Source: Dillenia suffruticosa (lineage: Eukaryota > Streptophyta > Magnoliopsida > Dilleniales > Dilleniaceae). From it: 64,000 bases of DNA. Both the position numbers and the translations under genes were made by a program. Shown here piece after piece: positions 49,901 through 62,645 of this stretch. Where the stretch lies: assembly GCA_033439265.1 (NCBI GenBank), contig JAVTVX010000029.1:1929501-1993500 (forward strand), read 5' to 3'. A model generated the notes under the pieces. That model ran no database searches, was not told the DNA's origin, and worked only from the letters and a program-made list of their open reading frames with translations. The first letter of the stretch is position 1. Every line of letters starts with the position of its first letter.

Positions 49901-52900
49901 TGCAAAGTATGTAGAAAAACTGCATGCTACTGATGTTTATTGGATGATGACAGGTTCAAGGATATATTCCAGGAGGTGTATGATGAGAAATGGAAGCAGA
50001 AGTTCGAGGAACATTCAATATGGTGAGTTAAGGACTTCAGCGACTTTTGACTTTGCATCACACTATCACTTCTACAGATTTTGTAATACTTGATGGAAAA
50101 TTTCTCTGACAACTAGGTACAAGCATCGGCTTATAGATGATATGGTCGCTTACGCACTTAAAAGCAGTGGTGGATATGTTTAGGCTTGCAAAAACTATGA
50201 TGGAGATGTCCAAAGTGATCTACTTGCACAAGGTGCTTTCATCTCATTCTATCACATTGTCTTGGTGGCATTGTTATAAGAACCCTGTTCTTAGCCTCCT
50301 TCTATCTGGGCCTGCATTTTTTCTCACGTGTTAGGCATCCTTGGAAAGCACTGTTGTTTTAGGCTTGGTAATTATCAAAATAGTATTGATGGAAGCCATT
50401 AGCATGAACTGGAGTTTGACTATCATATGCCACTACTTGTTTAGTCTGATATGTCAATCACATTTTTAGGTTTTCAATTAGTTTTGAGCATTGTTGTATA
50501 TGGCGATCAATGTACAGCACTGTGCTGGTATTTACATGAACATCCAAGGAAAAACTTTTGCTATATGATACAGTTGTAAAGAAAACAAAGATGTTGTAAA
50601 GGTAAATAGGGGCAAGTTGTTTATTAAATTCAAAATATCAGAGGACCTCCTTTATTTAATCCTTTTTCTCATTGATGGGTTCTTCTTTAATCTGTTTGAC
50701 ATTTGTCTAAAGACTTGTTTGGTTCTTGCAGGATTCGGATCTTTGGTCTCATGACATCTGTTCTGGTTTGTATTGAATTTTTTAATATTTTTCTTGATGA
50801 TTACTTGCTAATTTTATCTCTCCCTTCTGAATGAGAACTTGATAATTTTACTGCCTTGCCAACTGGATATTTTCTAATCACTTTTCTTGCAGTTGTCCTC
50901 TTATGGGAAGATTTTACTAGCTGAGGCGGCTCATGGGACTGTAACTTGGCATTACATCAGAAGGGGCAAGAGACTAGGACAAACAGTATTGGTTCTATTT
51001 TCGCTTGGACACAAGGGCTAGAACATGGGTAAGATGAGCTGTTAAATTAGTAGCTAGTCAATCAAGCGTCAAGATCGAGATGAAAATGTAAGAAATGTAG
51101 AAGATGCAGCATTAATGCGTTCCTCACTCAGAGGCATGTGTCTGTAGGCACATACATCGGTACTATTTGTATGTGTACTTACATACCTTCTACTTTAGCC
51201 AAGTCCATGAAGCAACCATGTTGAATACTTTGATTGGCTCATGAATCCCACTGCCCCATTCAGGGTCAAAGCTTTACCGGTGAGGTAATATGATAATTAA
51301 CTTTTGTTGCTCGTGAGCAAAGCATCTTTAACCATTTGCTCTCATGTCATAACTATTGGACTTCTTATGAATGTAATTATTTATAGTTGTGCCCTTTCTC
51401 AGTTGTCTGAGAAGTAGCCCTATTGCCTAACATCAATTTTGCCACAATGACTGTAACCATTATTGGATCTCATCTTGTGTTCATAGTTGTTTATTTTACT
51501 GTTGTTTATATGTATCAATGAAGGTAACTCTCTATCCTATATTTGTGAGTAGATTTGTTCCAGACCATGTCTCTGTGGTTGTGCTATTGTGATTGGCAGA
51601 TTGTTTCCTTTTTTCCTGTCCTTTGAAGTATCTTTTCTAATTGTGACTAAAATTACAGAACTATGTATTTATGTTGGTCTCTTAGTTTTCTATGGCCTTT
51701 GTACTTTCTGATTGCGTTCTCTCTCTCTTGATTGTTCCAGGGCTAAACTTGATGAAATCTCAAAGTTGTTGGATTTTGCTTATAAGCTGGAGAGTGCATG
51801 CATCGAGACTGTGGAGAAGGGGAAACTAACAAAGGATCTTGCAATCTTGATCCATGGACCAAAATAAGTGTTCTTCTCACATAATTGACTTCTGTTGGTC
51901 AATTTATGATCTGCAATTTAACCCCTGTTGAAACTCTTTGATTGGTTGGCATTTCAATAGCATGTGGCTTTGGAGCAGTATGATTAAGATTATAGGTTAA
52001 TAAGGCCCGAGATTGACATAAGAAATTTTGCCTCTTAAAAGAGTTAAATGAAATTCCCCTTATCCCCCACACTTCTCTATTTATTATGGGGGTGAGAAAT
52101 GCCCATGTCTGTCTCTGTCAGCAGTTTGCTTGTGACCGAGTCTTTGGGTTTTTTCCTTGTTTGCTGAAGTAAGTGTATTACCTGCCACTCAGGCGTTAGA
52201 CTATGTCACTTGAGCCCGCCTTCTCACTGATTACAATCTCTGAGCTTTAGAACTTTTGGGAGCTAAGCCCTTGTATGTACCTTCATGCTTGTTCAGTGTC
52301 CCTCTGGCCAACTGTGAACAATGGCACATGAAAAACATTTGTTATCATTTGCTTGGAATATGTTCCAGACTCTCCATCTGACTAACATTTGTTATCATTT
52401 ACCTAGAGTAAAGAGTACTAGACAAAAATATGGTATACATGTATTTTTTGGAATACCTTATAGTCCGATTGGGATGCTAAACAATTCAATGGACCCTATG
52501 GCAACTGATGAGGCCCAAAAGCTGCAATTTGAACTTGAGAAATAGAAGACATGTATGGCCATGCTATTGTTTGCGGCCAATATAGCCATGAAGCTAGCAA
52601 CTCATGGTTCGTATGGTGGCATGGAAAAATATTAATAGAAGGTAGTGACCATGAAGTATATCATTATTTGATGAAAATGTGGTTATATAGGAATATCAAA
52701 TATCATATTTACAGCCATTGAGATGCCTTTTTTGTGCATACAGGGCATCAAGGGACTCCTCCTTGAACACCGAAGTATTTATCGATGCTGTTAAACAGGG
52801 TCTCGAGGAAAGGCTTAAGGTACCTGCAGTTGTTGAATCAATCATCCTTCTGTTTCTCTACGATCGCCACTAAATTTTGACAGCAGCTGATTGTTCAACA

Positions 52901-53239
52901 GTCCATACAGATGTAGAGGGAACAGATTTTTCCGAGGTTCTTTTTGGGTAATAACTTAGGTCAAGAAAAGTATTAGTAGACTCCAGTCTTCACATAAAAG
53001 TAAATGATTTGATCAAAAGGACCAGATTCTTTAGCCATATGCGTCGACATGGTGGGGGGAGGCGGGATGAGCCGCGCCTTGCTTTGTAAGTGTCACTGTT
53101 GAAGTAACTTGCACAATGTTGTGAAACTTTTTCCAGGAACTTCAAAGCAAATTGTGAGGATTCAATTGGGAGGCTTTCAAATGCTTCACTTGATCATAGT
53201 TGTCTTTTGATTGCTTCATGTTTTTCCAATGTTTCCTTT

Positions 53240-53410
53240 ATTTTTTTTTTATATTATATCAATTGATATTTGAAATCATATTCCGATTAATTCAGTTTGT
53301 GACTTACAGTAGTCTTTTTGGAGGTTGTATTTTTAATATAATTTATTTTATACTTAAATTATAATTCAAATTTAGAATTTTAATAAAAAAATCTAGTGTT
53401 GACCTGGTTT
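53240..53410 (-). repeat. SINE family A2 relic
   Basis: The reverse complement carries the A2 end block (AATTAATCGGAATATG, then TATCAATTGATATAAT and poly(A)). The 5' head is weak. It lies between the ICDH pseudogene and the A1 copy at 54203; the rest of 52874-54186 shows nothing assignable. Confidence 0.4.
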
Positions 53411-54202
53411 GTTTCCTTTCATACTCAAACTTATATCTAATTGATGTCGAGAATATTTTGAGACCCCCCAGGGGAATAAGGACAAGATGGAGGGTCGTTG
53501 ACCGGTCGTTATCACATCAATGACCCAATGCATCACGAATTTACCACTTCAGTCATACAAGTTGGGTCTATGTGAAGCTCTTGGATTTCTAAATAAGGAC
53601 TACTATTCTGTCTTATGTTAATAGGCAGTTGCAGGACGGCTGAGCCGGGCAGTCTCGTACATTCTGATATTCAAAATCATATTTTAATAAATTCGTTTAA
53701 ACGTCATCAAGTTCATTTTAATTCCTTTATCGATTGAAATTTTATGATACTATTACTAACAAACGGTTCCCAATCATAGTCCAATTCCACAATGGATTCA
53801 TAAGGGGGCCAGGTATCAATGTATCCTTCAGCTAGAATTCAAACCGAGTGTCTGAGCTGGTTCGACTGTAAATCCAATCCATTCTGGCGGAGTAGATTCA
53901 ATACGTTCCCAATATTTGGTTGGGCTATCACCAAAATCCAAAGTTCAAAATGGTATAGCAAATTCGATCTTAAATCAGGATGTTCATATGCATCTTAGTG
54001 TGTGTTTTGCAGATGTACAAATATTTTGAAGATTGTAAAAAAAGCTTCGACTACTCTTTTGAATTCGACTTTTGTAACTGCACCTCTTCTTCGAGATCTC
54101 TTTTAGACTCTTCAACACTTCTAAGCTGATATTGTAATAAGTTAATCCGATATCTAAGCTGTTCAGCTCTATGGAAACCAGACATAATATCCTAACAAAT
54201 CA

Positions 54203-54393
54203 CCGATACTTGTTGGCGTAGGTGGGTGGGTACCTTCGTCCCTTAACCAGGTCGGGAGTTCGACTCCTGCTGAGCACGGAAAAAACAATGTTGGGAGACC
54301 TATCCCCGGTCGGACCTACAACGGTCGATCCAGATTAATCAGGGTAAATTTCCGAATACTGAGTGGTGGCCAGCCTAAGGTACCAGAAAAAAA
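54203..54393 (+). mobile_element. SINE family A1, copy 3, with 16-bp target duplication
   Basis: 191 bp flanked by a perfect 16-bp duplication ATATCCTAACAAATCA (54187-54202 and 54394-54409). Box A TGGCGTAGGTGG (54214-54225) and box B GTTCGACTC (54258-54266) are well placed for polymerase III. The body GTTGGGAGACC, end block TTCCGAATACTGAG and a short A-tail follow. The perfect duplication makes it the youngest-looking copy of its family here. Confidence 0.9.
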
Positions 54394-54929
54394 ATATCCT
54401 AACAAATCATATAAAATATATTACAAACAAAAACCACAACACATGCAACAAAATAAAAATTATCATTCGAGAGAAAGAAAACACAAGCTCTGATACCAAA
54501 ATCGGGTATTAGAGATTATCAAAAAAGGATTTGGAAATGGTGAAAAAGGATTTAGGAGAGTCAACTTTTAAAATGAGTTTCACAATATTTGAATAGGATT
54601 AATCAGATAAATCTCGAACATCAATGATAAAAACTCGACATAAATTAAAATTATTACATAAAACACAACTCTGATACCAAGGAGCCAGAAGTTCTTAACA
54701 AAGCGCCAATTAAAGAGTTGCAATTGTTCCAAATCACGCATTGCCTCTCTTTGTCTAAGATCTAATCCTGTGTTAGAATCTCTTGCTGTGAGAATCCTAT
54801 GTTGCTGTGAGAATCCTATGGATGTGCTGTATCCTAACTCTAATATTGTCATATTGTTCAGGTGCACTTTCCTTTGTCCAAGTCTCATGAATTTCTTATA
54901 TTTATAGTCAGTTGATTTAATGAGATATA

Positions 54930-55090
54930 ATATTAGATTTATTAATCAGTATTTTATATTTGACTCACGATTTGAGTATAAAGTAGACTACGTTAGGAGA
55001 ATAGCCTTTAAATAAACCATTATAAGTTCTGAACTAAATTAATCAAAATATGATTTCGGATACCGATTGATATAATACTAGAAAAAAATT
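54930..55090 (+). repeat. SINE family A relic
   Basis: The blocks GACTCACGATTTGAGTA, CTACGTTAGGAGA, ATTAATCAAAATATG and GGATACCGATTGATATAAT occur in the same order as in the A1/A2 elements and end in an A-run. This copy appears to link the two subfamilies. Confidence 0.45.
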
Positions 55091-55229
55091 TTCTTATTTC
55101 AAATCTTCAACCTTATCAGGAAACTCAACACATGATTTAGCGGATCCTCCTGTCATAGATAGGAAACAAAAAGGAATCATGATAAATGAGCCTACTAATT
55201 TAGTAGGACTTGAAGTGGTAATCTCCCTA

Positions 55230-55870
55230 TGATGCCTAAATAAGCCGGTGTTTATGAGAGTACTTCTTGATTATGTTGACCAAGGAGAAGAGATGATTCG
55301 TAGAGAAGAAAATTACTTGGGTGATGTGGCAAGAGCAGCTTGGGAAGCTTACAAGAAGAAATTCCCAGATGAAATAGCTAGATTAGCAGCCCAAGGCAAT
55401 AACATTTTAAACTTTGCATACGGGCACTCATACTTTCCAATTTGAGGATCGCTCAGAACAGATTGTGAAGCCATAGTAAAATATGGTACGCAGGTAAATG
55501 ATACAAAAAATTCTCTGTCTTCTCCAAGATGGTTGAAATTTTATGTAACTGTTACTAACAAGGGTTTGTCAGTTGTATGGCAGCATGTTAAAGGCACAAA
55601 CAACACTCTACAGATAAGCTTTCAAGACAACTCCTTTAGTTGCTCTCAGCGGCCGCCCGCGCATCCTCAGCTGTTCGTGCGATGCCGTGTGGACCCTGCA
55701 GATTCTCTGCATCCTGTCCGCCTCTGCGTCCTCCCGTGCTTTCTTCCCGCTCACTGAAGTCTCGCTTGCCTATATAAGGAGGCCCTTCCTCCTTGTCCGT
55801 AGCATGGAATAGAATAAAAAAAGCAGAAGAAGAAAAATAAAGAATAGTAGAGAGCAGTAGAAAGAAGAAA
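55230..55870 (+). mobile_element. Endogenous pararetrovirus remnant: capsid-like frame and 35S-like promoter
   Basis: An open frame at 55248-55445 has a composition and word pattern reminiscent of the capsid region of Caulimoviridae; this is a weak call. It is followed by a non-coding segment ending in TATATAAGG (55771-55779) with a purine-rich leader, the layout of a 35S-like pararetroviral promoter. The leader is cut at 55877 by a hAT-type MITE. Other pieces of the same kind of element lie at 57086-58090 in both orientations. The element is broken and cannot encode a virus. Confidence 0.45.
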
Positions 55871-55877
55871 TGGAAAG

Positions 55878-56781
55878 TAGGCCTGTTATGACACCCGAGT
55901 CGAGCTCGGGTATCATAATACCCGAACTTGGCTCTCACAATACCCGAACTCGGCTCGAGTCTATGATAGGTGAGCTCGAGCTCAAGCTCCCCGAGCTAGT
56001 CATTCTAGAGCTCGAGCGCAACTCGAAGTGTCATCGAGGAGCTCGAGCTCGAGTGTCGAGAGCCTGAACCTGAGACAATACCCAAACCCGAGCCTAAAAC
56101 CTAGAGAAAAACCATAGCCGAGAGCTTGATGGGAGAGCAGAAGACAAAACGCAAAACTCAAAAACCCTAGAGGGAGAGAGAGAGAGAGAGCTTATGTTTG
56201 ACTCGGAGACGTAAGGAGCAGAGAGAGACTGAGACATGAAACCCTAGAGAGACCTTCGAAGCCAATGAGAGTTGAGACCTTAGAGAGATAGAGGGAGACA
56301 GAGACATGAAACCCTAGAGAGAGAGAGAGATAGAGTACCTTCGAGGAGACCTTCGATCCTATGGTGAGAGGAAGAGGAAACCTTTGATCGTGATGGTGAG
56401 TGGAGGAGGACACCATCGCGCGATGGTGAGAGGAGTAGAGACCTTCGAAGCAGGTGATCACGATGGCGAAGGAGCAGAGACTTTCGAAGCAGGCGATTGC
56501 TATGGTGAGAGAGTAGAGACTTTCGATCGCGATGGTGAGAGAGCATACCTTCGATCGCCCTTCGCCCTTTGCCCTTTGCCTATCAATAGCCCTTCGAGTA
56601 GAGACGGATGTATGGGTGTGTGAAAAATGAGAATAGGAAGGAGGGATTAAGTTTTGAGAGGGTACCAGTTAGCTCGATGAGTTTCGAGCCCGAAGGAATG
56701 TGGGCTCGAGCTCGAGATAAGAATCGCTGAGCTCGAGCTCGGGTTTTGATCGGATAGTGTCACGGTATCATAACAGGCCTA
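55878..56781. mobile_element. 904-bp hAT-type MITE rich in GAGCTCGAG
   Basis: Near-perfect terminal inverted repeats: TAGGCCTGTTATGAC on the left, TAGGCCTGTTATGAT as reverse complement of the right. Subterminal regions at both ends are packed with GAGCTCGAGCTCG-type motifs. Flanks ATGGAAAG (55870-55877) and TTGGAGAG (56783-56790) agree at 6 of 8 bases, fitting a decayed 8-bp hAT target duplication. The centre holds short tandem units of the GACCTTCGAAGC/GATGGTGAGAG kind. No transposase frame. Confidence 0.75.
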
Positions 56782-57085
56782 ATTGGAGAGTAAGGTGCTG
56801 AAATTGACATATGCTTGATAGCTGACTAGATGCTTCTTTATCAGAGATGAAAATTAATAATTATTAATTTTTTTTAGTTAAGTAGTCAAACACTTTATCT
56901 TTTTATCAGATATTTCGAGTTCGAGTTTTGAGAATGACGAAAAAAAATATGTGAGGATCAAATTTTAAAATAAATTTCATAATATTTAAAATGAATTAGT
57001 CGGATAAAATAGGATGAAAAAAAAATGAAGGCTCATAACTACTCCGGTGATGAGTGGGTCCCACCACTGGTCTTCGGTAAAATGT

Positions 57086-57287
57086 GGTACGCAGGTAAAA
57101 GATACTAAAGATTCCTTGTCTTCACGAAAATGAATATTATAATACTGTTACTAAAGCTGATCTACAAGAGTGTTATCTGTGCCTTTAATACGCTGTCATA
57201 CGAAAGACAACTGTTAGTAACAGTATCATAAAATTTCAACCATCTTCGAGAAGACAAGGAATTTTTAGTATGTTTTACCTGCATACC
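57086..57287. repeat. Imperfect inverted repeat made of pararetroviral non-coding sequence
   Basis: Arms 57086-57154 and 57213-57287 are about 70 bp each, starting GGTACGCAGGTAAA and GGTATGCAGGTAAA when read inward, with a 58-bp loop. A third copy of the arm lies at 55485-55559 on the plus strand, followed by sequence matching the loop. This looks like head-to-head insertion or rearrangement of pieces from one element. Confidence 0.6.
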
Positions 57288-57559
57288 GTTGTGGTATCAG
57301 TGCTGTGTTTTCTGGGATAATTTTAATTTTTACCAATCTCTGATACTGTTCTTATTTTGCAAAGCTTCAAAATAAAGCTTAAACAAGATGTAAGTTTTCT
57401 CTGGATGAAAACTAAGAGGATTTATTTGATCTACTAAATTAGTAATCCTAAGATCAAGCCTCATGAATTTCTTTTCCTAAGTCACCTGGAAGCTTAGGCA
57501 TCGATCTAATGCGATGATCGTGATGAAAGGATCTGTGGTAATTACACTGAAATGAAATA

Positions 57560-57760
57560 TTATGTGTGCGCGCCGCTTGTAAAATTGGGGCAGGGCCCCC
57601 GTTTTGGTTCTTTATAATGATAGACATAGCCAACTGCTGGACTGGACAAGTTTGATATCCTCACTGTTAAAGTATCTTTGACCAGTGGCGGATGTCTTGT
57701 TGTACAGACGACCTGTCTTGCATAAATTGGCAATCCTAAAAATGACCTCAAAGTTTTCAA
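57560..57760 (-). mobile_element. Pararetroviral reverse transcriptase/RNase H fragment (minus strand)
   Basis: On the minus strand the frame opens with a FLGL-x-x-YAR signature typical of the end of the reverse transcriptase domain in Caulimoviridae. After a frameshift it continues as a Lys-Thr-Ser...Gly, Phe-Asn, Asp-Ile, Leu-Val-Gln spaced block from the RNase H connection. It is interrupted by the frameshift and later stops; it is not functional. Confidence 0.5.
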
Positions 57761-57944
57761 ATCTTCAAGCTTATCAGGAAACTCTTTTTATAGTTCTAGA
57801 TATGCAATCTATTTATGCTTTAGATAATCAAATGACAAACCTTGTTCAGATTAATAAAGATTAGATATGCCAGTTTTTATGCTATGCAAAATCAAAGAAT
57901 CAACTCTATACGGATAAGTTTGAGTCTACCACTGACACCCTAGG

Positions 57945-58090
57945 CACTTCAATGGCTTAGCCTCTTGCTAAATTATGCAAGACCTTTTGTGAAGAATCTT
58001 TCTAAGTTTACGGGTCCTCATTCTTCACAAAAGGTCTAGAGGAAATAGCTAGACTAGCAGCCCAAGGCAATAACATTTTAAAGGACCTTT
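57945..58090 (+). mobile_element. Second pararetroviral fragment (plus strand)
   Basis: The plus strand carries a second version of the same reverse-transcriptase landmark (LLNYARPF) at about 57963-57990, then jumps directly into a copy of the capsid-like segment seen at 55248-55420. The two domains are not adjacent in an intact element, so the locus is rearranged. Confidence 0.45.
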
Positions 58091-58111
58091 TCATGTTTTT
58101 GACCAAGGTTC

Positions 58112-58211
58112 CTTTTTTTATTTTTTTGATTATACAAGAATTTGAACCTGAAATCACAATATTGGAGGAGGAAGATTTGTATCACTAGACTGTCCCTTTG
58201 GGGACTTTAAA
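58112..58211 (-). mobile_element. SINE family B, copy 4
   Basis: Minus strand: CAGTCTAGTGATACAAA (box A), AGGTTCAAATTCTTG (box B), TATAATC and poly(A). Flanked by CAAGGTTC at 58104-58111 and 58212-58219, a short but exact target duplication. Confidence 0.7.
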
Positions 58212-58399
58212 CAAGGTTCTACTTCAACAGCTAATGTTCCTTTGAACAGATAGCAAAACTCCCACTTGCCCATCAGAAATCTGAGCTGGAAAAAACTCAA
58301 CGAACTTTCCTTGATCAAGCAAGGCATATTCTGTGGCGTGAGATCTTGAGCTGGCTTCTTGTGCCATGACATTATTTTTGATTCATGTGTTATCTTGAT

Positions 58400-59690
58400 T
58401 GATTGTTCATTTGTTTTTATAGTCTTTATATTTTGATATTATGCTGAAATAATCTTTCTTCTATTTGAATCCGAGACTTGGTTCAATTAAGTCCTCTGTT
58501 GGTTGGTGTTGCTTACATTATTCTCAGTCAATTGTTGTTGCGGGTTGATTAAAGAAATGCTCTTTGGTAGAGAAAACTGGCCCACATGAATAACCTTTTT
58601 AGGAGTCGTCAGGTGACAACTAATCGAGAACCCCCCCTCCCCCCAACAAAAAATTAAGACCCAACTTGGAATTTGGATTTTTTTTTTAAATTTTTATTAT
58701 TAATGTTCAGATTTTATTTTATTAATTTTATTCGAATATTATGATATTTATTTTTAAGAGTGTTTTTATTATTTTTAGAATTTAAATTTAAAATTTTTAA
58801 TTAAAAAATATAGAGTTTCTGATCATTTAAAATTTTGATGACTCAGGATTCGGATCGTGTCGAAAAACCAATTATTTGTCTGTTTCTCTGATGTGAATCT
58901 TCTGCCATTAATATGGAGAACTCTAGAGTTTCAATATTCTAATATCTAACACTGTTTGTCATGCCGAAGCGCCATGACATCATCGTTTAGAAAAGGCCTT
59001 ACAAAGGTGAGAACACAATCAACAATAAATATATATATATATATATATATTTTAAAATTTAAATTTAAAATTTTAATTAAAAAATAATATTTGATCACAA
59101 TATTCATAAGAGATAGAATATTTTATCTTTTACATATATTCAAAAATATTTTCATATTTTTATTTTTTTTATTGTTATGGGTTCTGAAGATATGACAAAA
59201 TTAGACTTTCTTTTTAGACTGTATATCAACAAAAATAAATAATAATAATATATTTTTTTTTATATAAATCATAGATAAATACAAATAATTCTACGTGGGG
59301 TATTGATTCCCCTTTCTTTTTAGAGGATATATCAACGAGGACCAATAATTCCATGTGGGGTCTTGATTTCCCAAGTCGGCTTTCTTCTTCCCGAATTTAA
59401 TAATTGCTTAGAAAAGGACATTTTATTTAGCTTTTATTGCTCTGTCTTTGGACAGGTAGGAGGTCTACACAGGTCATTCCATCGAAGAGCTCACGTTAAG
59501 CCCTGCCTTAAATGACGGCTCTGATCACATATGATTTTGTCCACACTTTACAATCGGTGTGACGGCGGCGCAGCAGATTACTTGTCACCGCTTCCCGGTT
59601 CTTGTATAAAGAAGTCGTTCGAATTTCTGCAATACCGTGCCTTCATTAACGCGAACACGCGGACGGAAAATTTAGGGTTTGAATTCAGAA
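58400..59690. other. AT-rich intergenic DNA and probable glutaredoxin promoter
   Basis: Includes (TA)n at 59029-59052 and a short repeated phrase (ACGTGGGGTATTGATT at about 59292; TGTGGGGTCTTGATTT at about 59353). The segment just upstream of 59698 should hold the glutaredoxin leader. No other gene seen. Confidence 0.35.
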
Positions 59691-59697
59691 GAAGAAG

Positions 59698-61121
<1,424 letters not shown>

Positions 61122-61223
61122 GCAAGTGAACTTTGATGTGAGTAATAGCTCGATCAAGAGCAAGAGTCAGTAGTAGAAGGTCTTTAATTTTGCTTGTCAT
61201 GAGACCAAACTTTGTGGAGTTCA

Positions 61224-61229
61224 AATAAA
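61224..61229 (+). terminator. Polyadenylation signal of the glutaredoxin gene
   Basis: AATAAA about 100 bp after the stop codon, within an A/T-rich 3' region. The position is plausible, but the cleavage site is not visible. Confidence 0.5.
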
Positions 61230-62187
61230 AAGGAATATCTTAGTCCTCAAGTATATGCCATGGCTTATTTATGAGAATTTTAGTGTCCAATTCGAGCTGC
61301 TTTGTCCTATACATGATGAGCTTCGCGACATGAATTAGATTTTTATATTGGCAGGAAGAATTGCAGATCTCCTTACCCGATTTATTACCCGTTTACTATT
61401 TTATATTTATTAATATATTGGTAATTGAATACTTTTTCTTTAAAAAGAAAATTTAGACTTTGCTAGTAAAATTTTATAATTTTTACCATTTTTATTTGTT
61501 GAAAAATATAATAGATATGAAATAGAGGTAAGACATGAGTAAGATCTAGGAAATTGAGATTTTTCAAATGCTAATAGTTTTGATTAGGACTGTAGCTATG
61601 CCTTAGACTTTTGGTTTATGACATTGTTATTATATAATGGTAGATGATGTTTCTTTTGGTCTGAGGCATGCTAATAGATTCCTAAATGTACCAAGATGAT
61701 CTTCTTGTAAAAAAGAATCAACGGGTGGAGTTGGTAATGTCCTTTTTACCACTGAAAACTTCTGTTTGTATAACATGATCCGAAATGTTGTAGATGCATT
61801 ATTTGTGTCAACCCTTCAATTATTCTCCCATTGGGTTTGCAAAATTGGGATAAAGATGGACATATCCTGAAGGAATCATGCGGCTCTAGAGAGACCTAGG
61901 GTTGGGAAACAAGCACAGTGAGACCTACAACGTGCCCTTCTTTAATTGCAGATCTACTCGAGAACAAAAAATGAAAAACAAGTACATAATAGTACAAGGC
62001 AATTTCCCTCCATACGCCTACCCAAACAAAGCTACGAGGAAAATTGAGAACAGAATTGAAAAAAAAAAGAAAAACAAAAAAGAAAGAGAAGAAGAAGAAA
62101 AAAAGGAGCAAAGATATGGCATTGTTCTACAAGAGTCTGTACACCTTCCTGTAAGACCTTGGCAATGAACACAAGAAGGATCTACAG

Positions 62188-62594
62188 TCATCTGCAGTCA
62201 TATGATTGCGGGAAGCATCTCAACATCAGCTTATGTTTCATTTTCACCATCAGGGCAAACAAGCTGAAGCATGGTATGTGCATCAATGCCACAACCGTGT
62301 ACCTATGAGTTCAAATTTAAAACGAAACCATTTGAATCTAATGAACTTCGCATCAATAAAATTCAGAATAATGAACTTTGCATCAATAAAATTCAGAAGG
62401 ATAATCTAATATGAGTTCGTATTACAAACAACTCTTAAGTTTTATAGCCTGCCATATACCAGCTTTACTCAAAACTGAAAAGAAGTTTTGAGGAAACAAA
62501 CCATAGCGCCGCATATGGTGATGACAGGTCAAGAAATGGATATGGCCACCTGCAACAATGAGTGCCAAGACATTTAGAAATCCGTTCTTAAAAG

Positions 62595-62645
<51 letters not shown>

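Larger units (their letters stand above)
46465..52873 (+). pseudogene. ICDH: NADP-isocitrate dehydrogenase, plastid/mitochondrial type, inactivated
   Basis: All 15 exon remnants are recognisable: 46465-46792, 46886-46929, 47042-47151, 48426-48463, 48720-48796, 49269-49322, 49368-49469, 49565-49650, 49747-49850, 49954-50022, 50117-50232, 50732-50765, 50893-51028, 51741-51863, 52744-52873. Exon 1 encodes a Ser-rich transit peptide. Family blocks include [56 protein letters not shown] and LIDDMVAYALKS. Lesions: intron 1 acceptor AG is AT (46884-46885); in-frame TGA at 49418-49420 where QYRATD is expected; in-frame TAG at 50181-50183 in GGYVW; a 1-bp deletion in the exon 12 block GSLGLM (near 50745); indels in exon 13; intron 14 donor GT reads AT. 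Introns are retained, so it is an unprocessed pseudogene. Confidence 0.9.

Noticed and set aside
54480..54900. Two CTCTGATACCA words resembling primer-binding sites on the minus strand
   Set aside because: No LTR pair or retrotransposon coding sequence could be attached to them; possible but unsupported.
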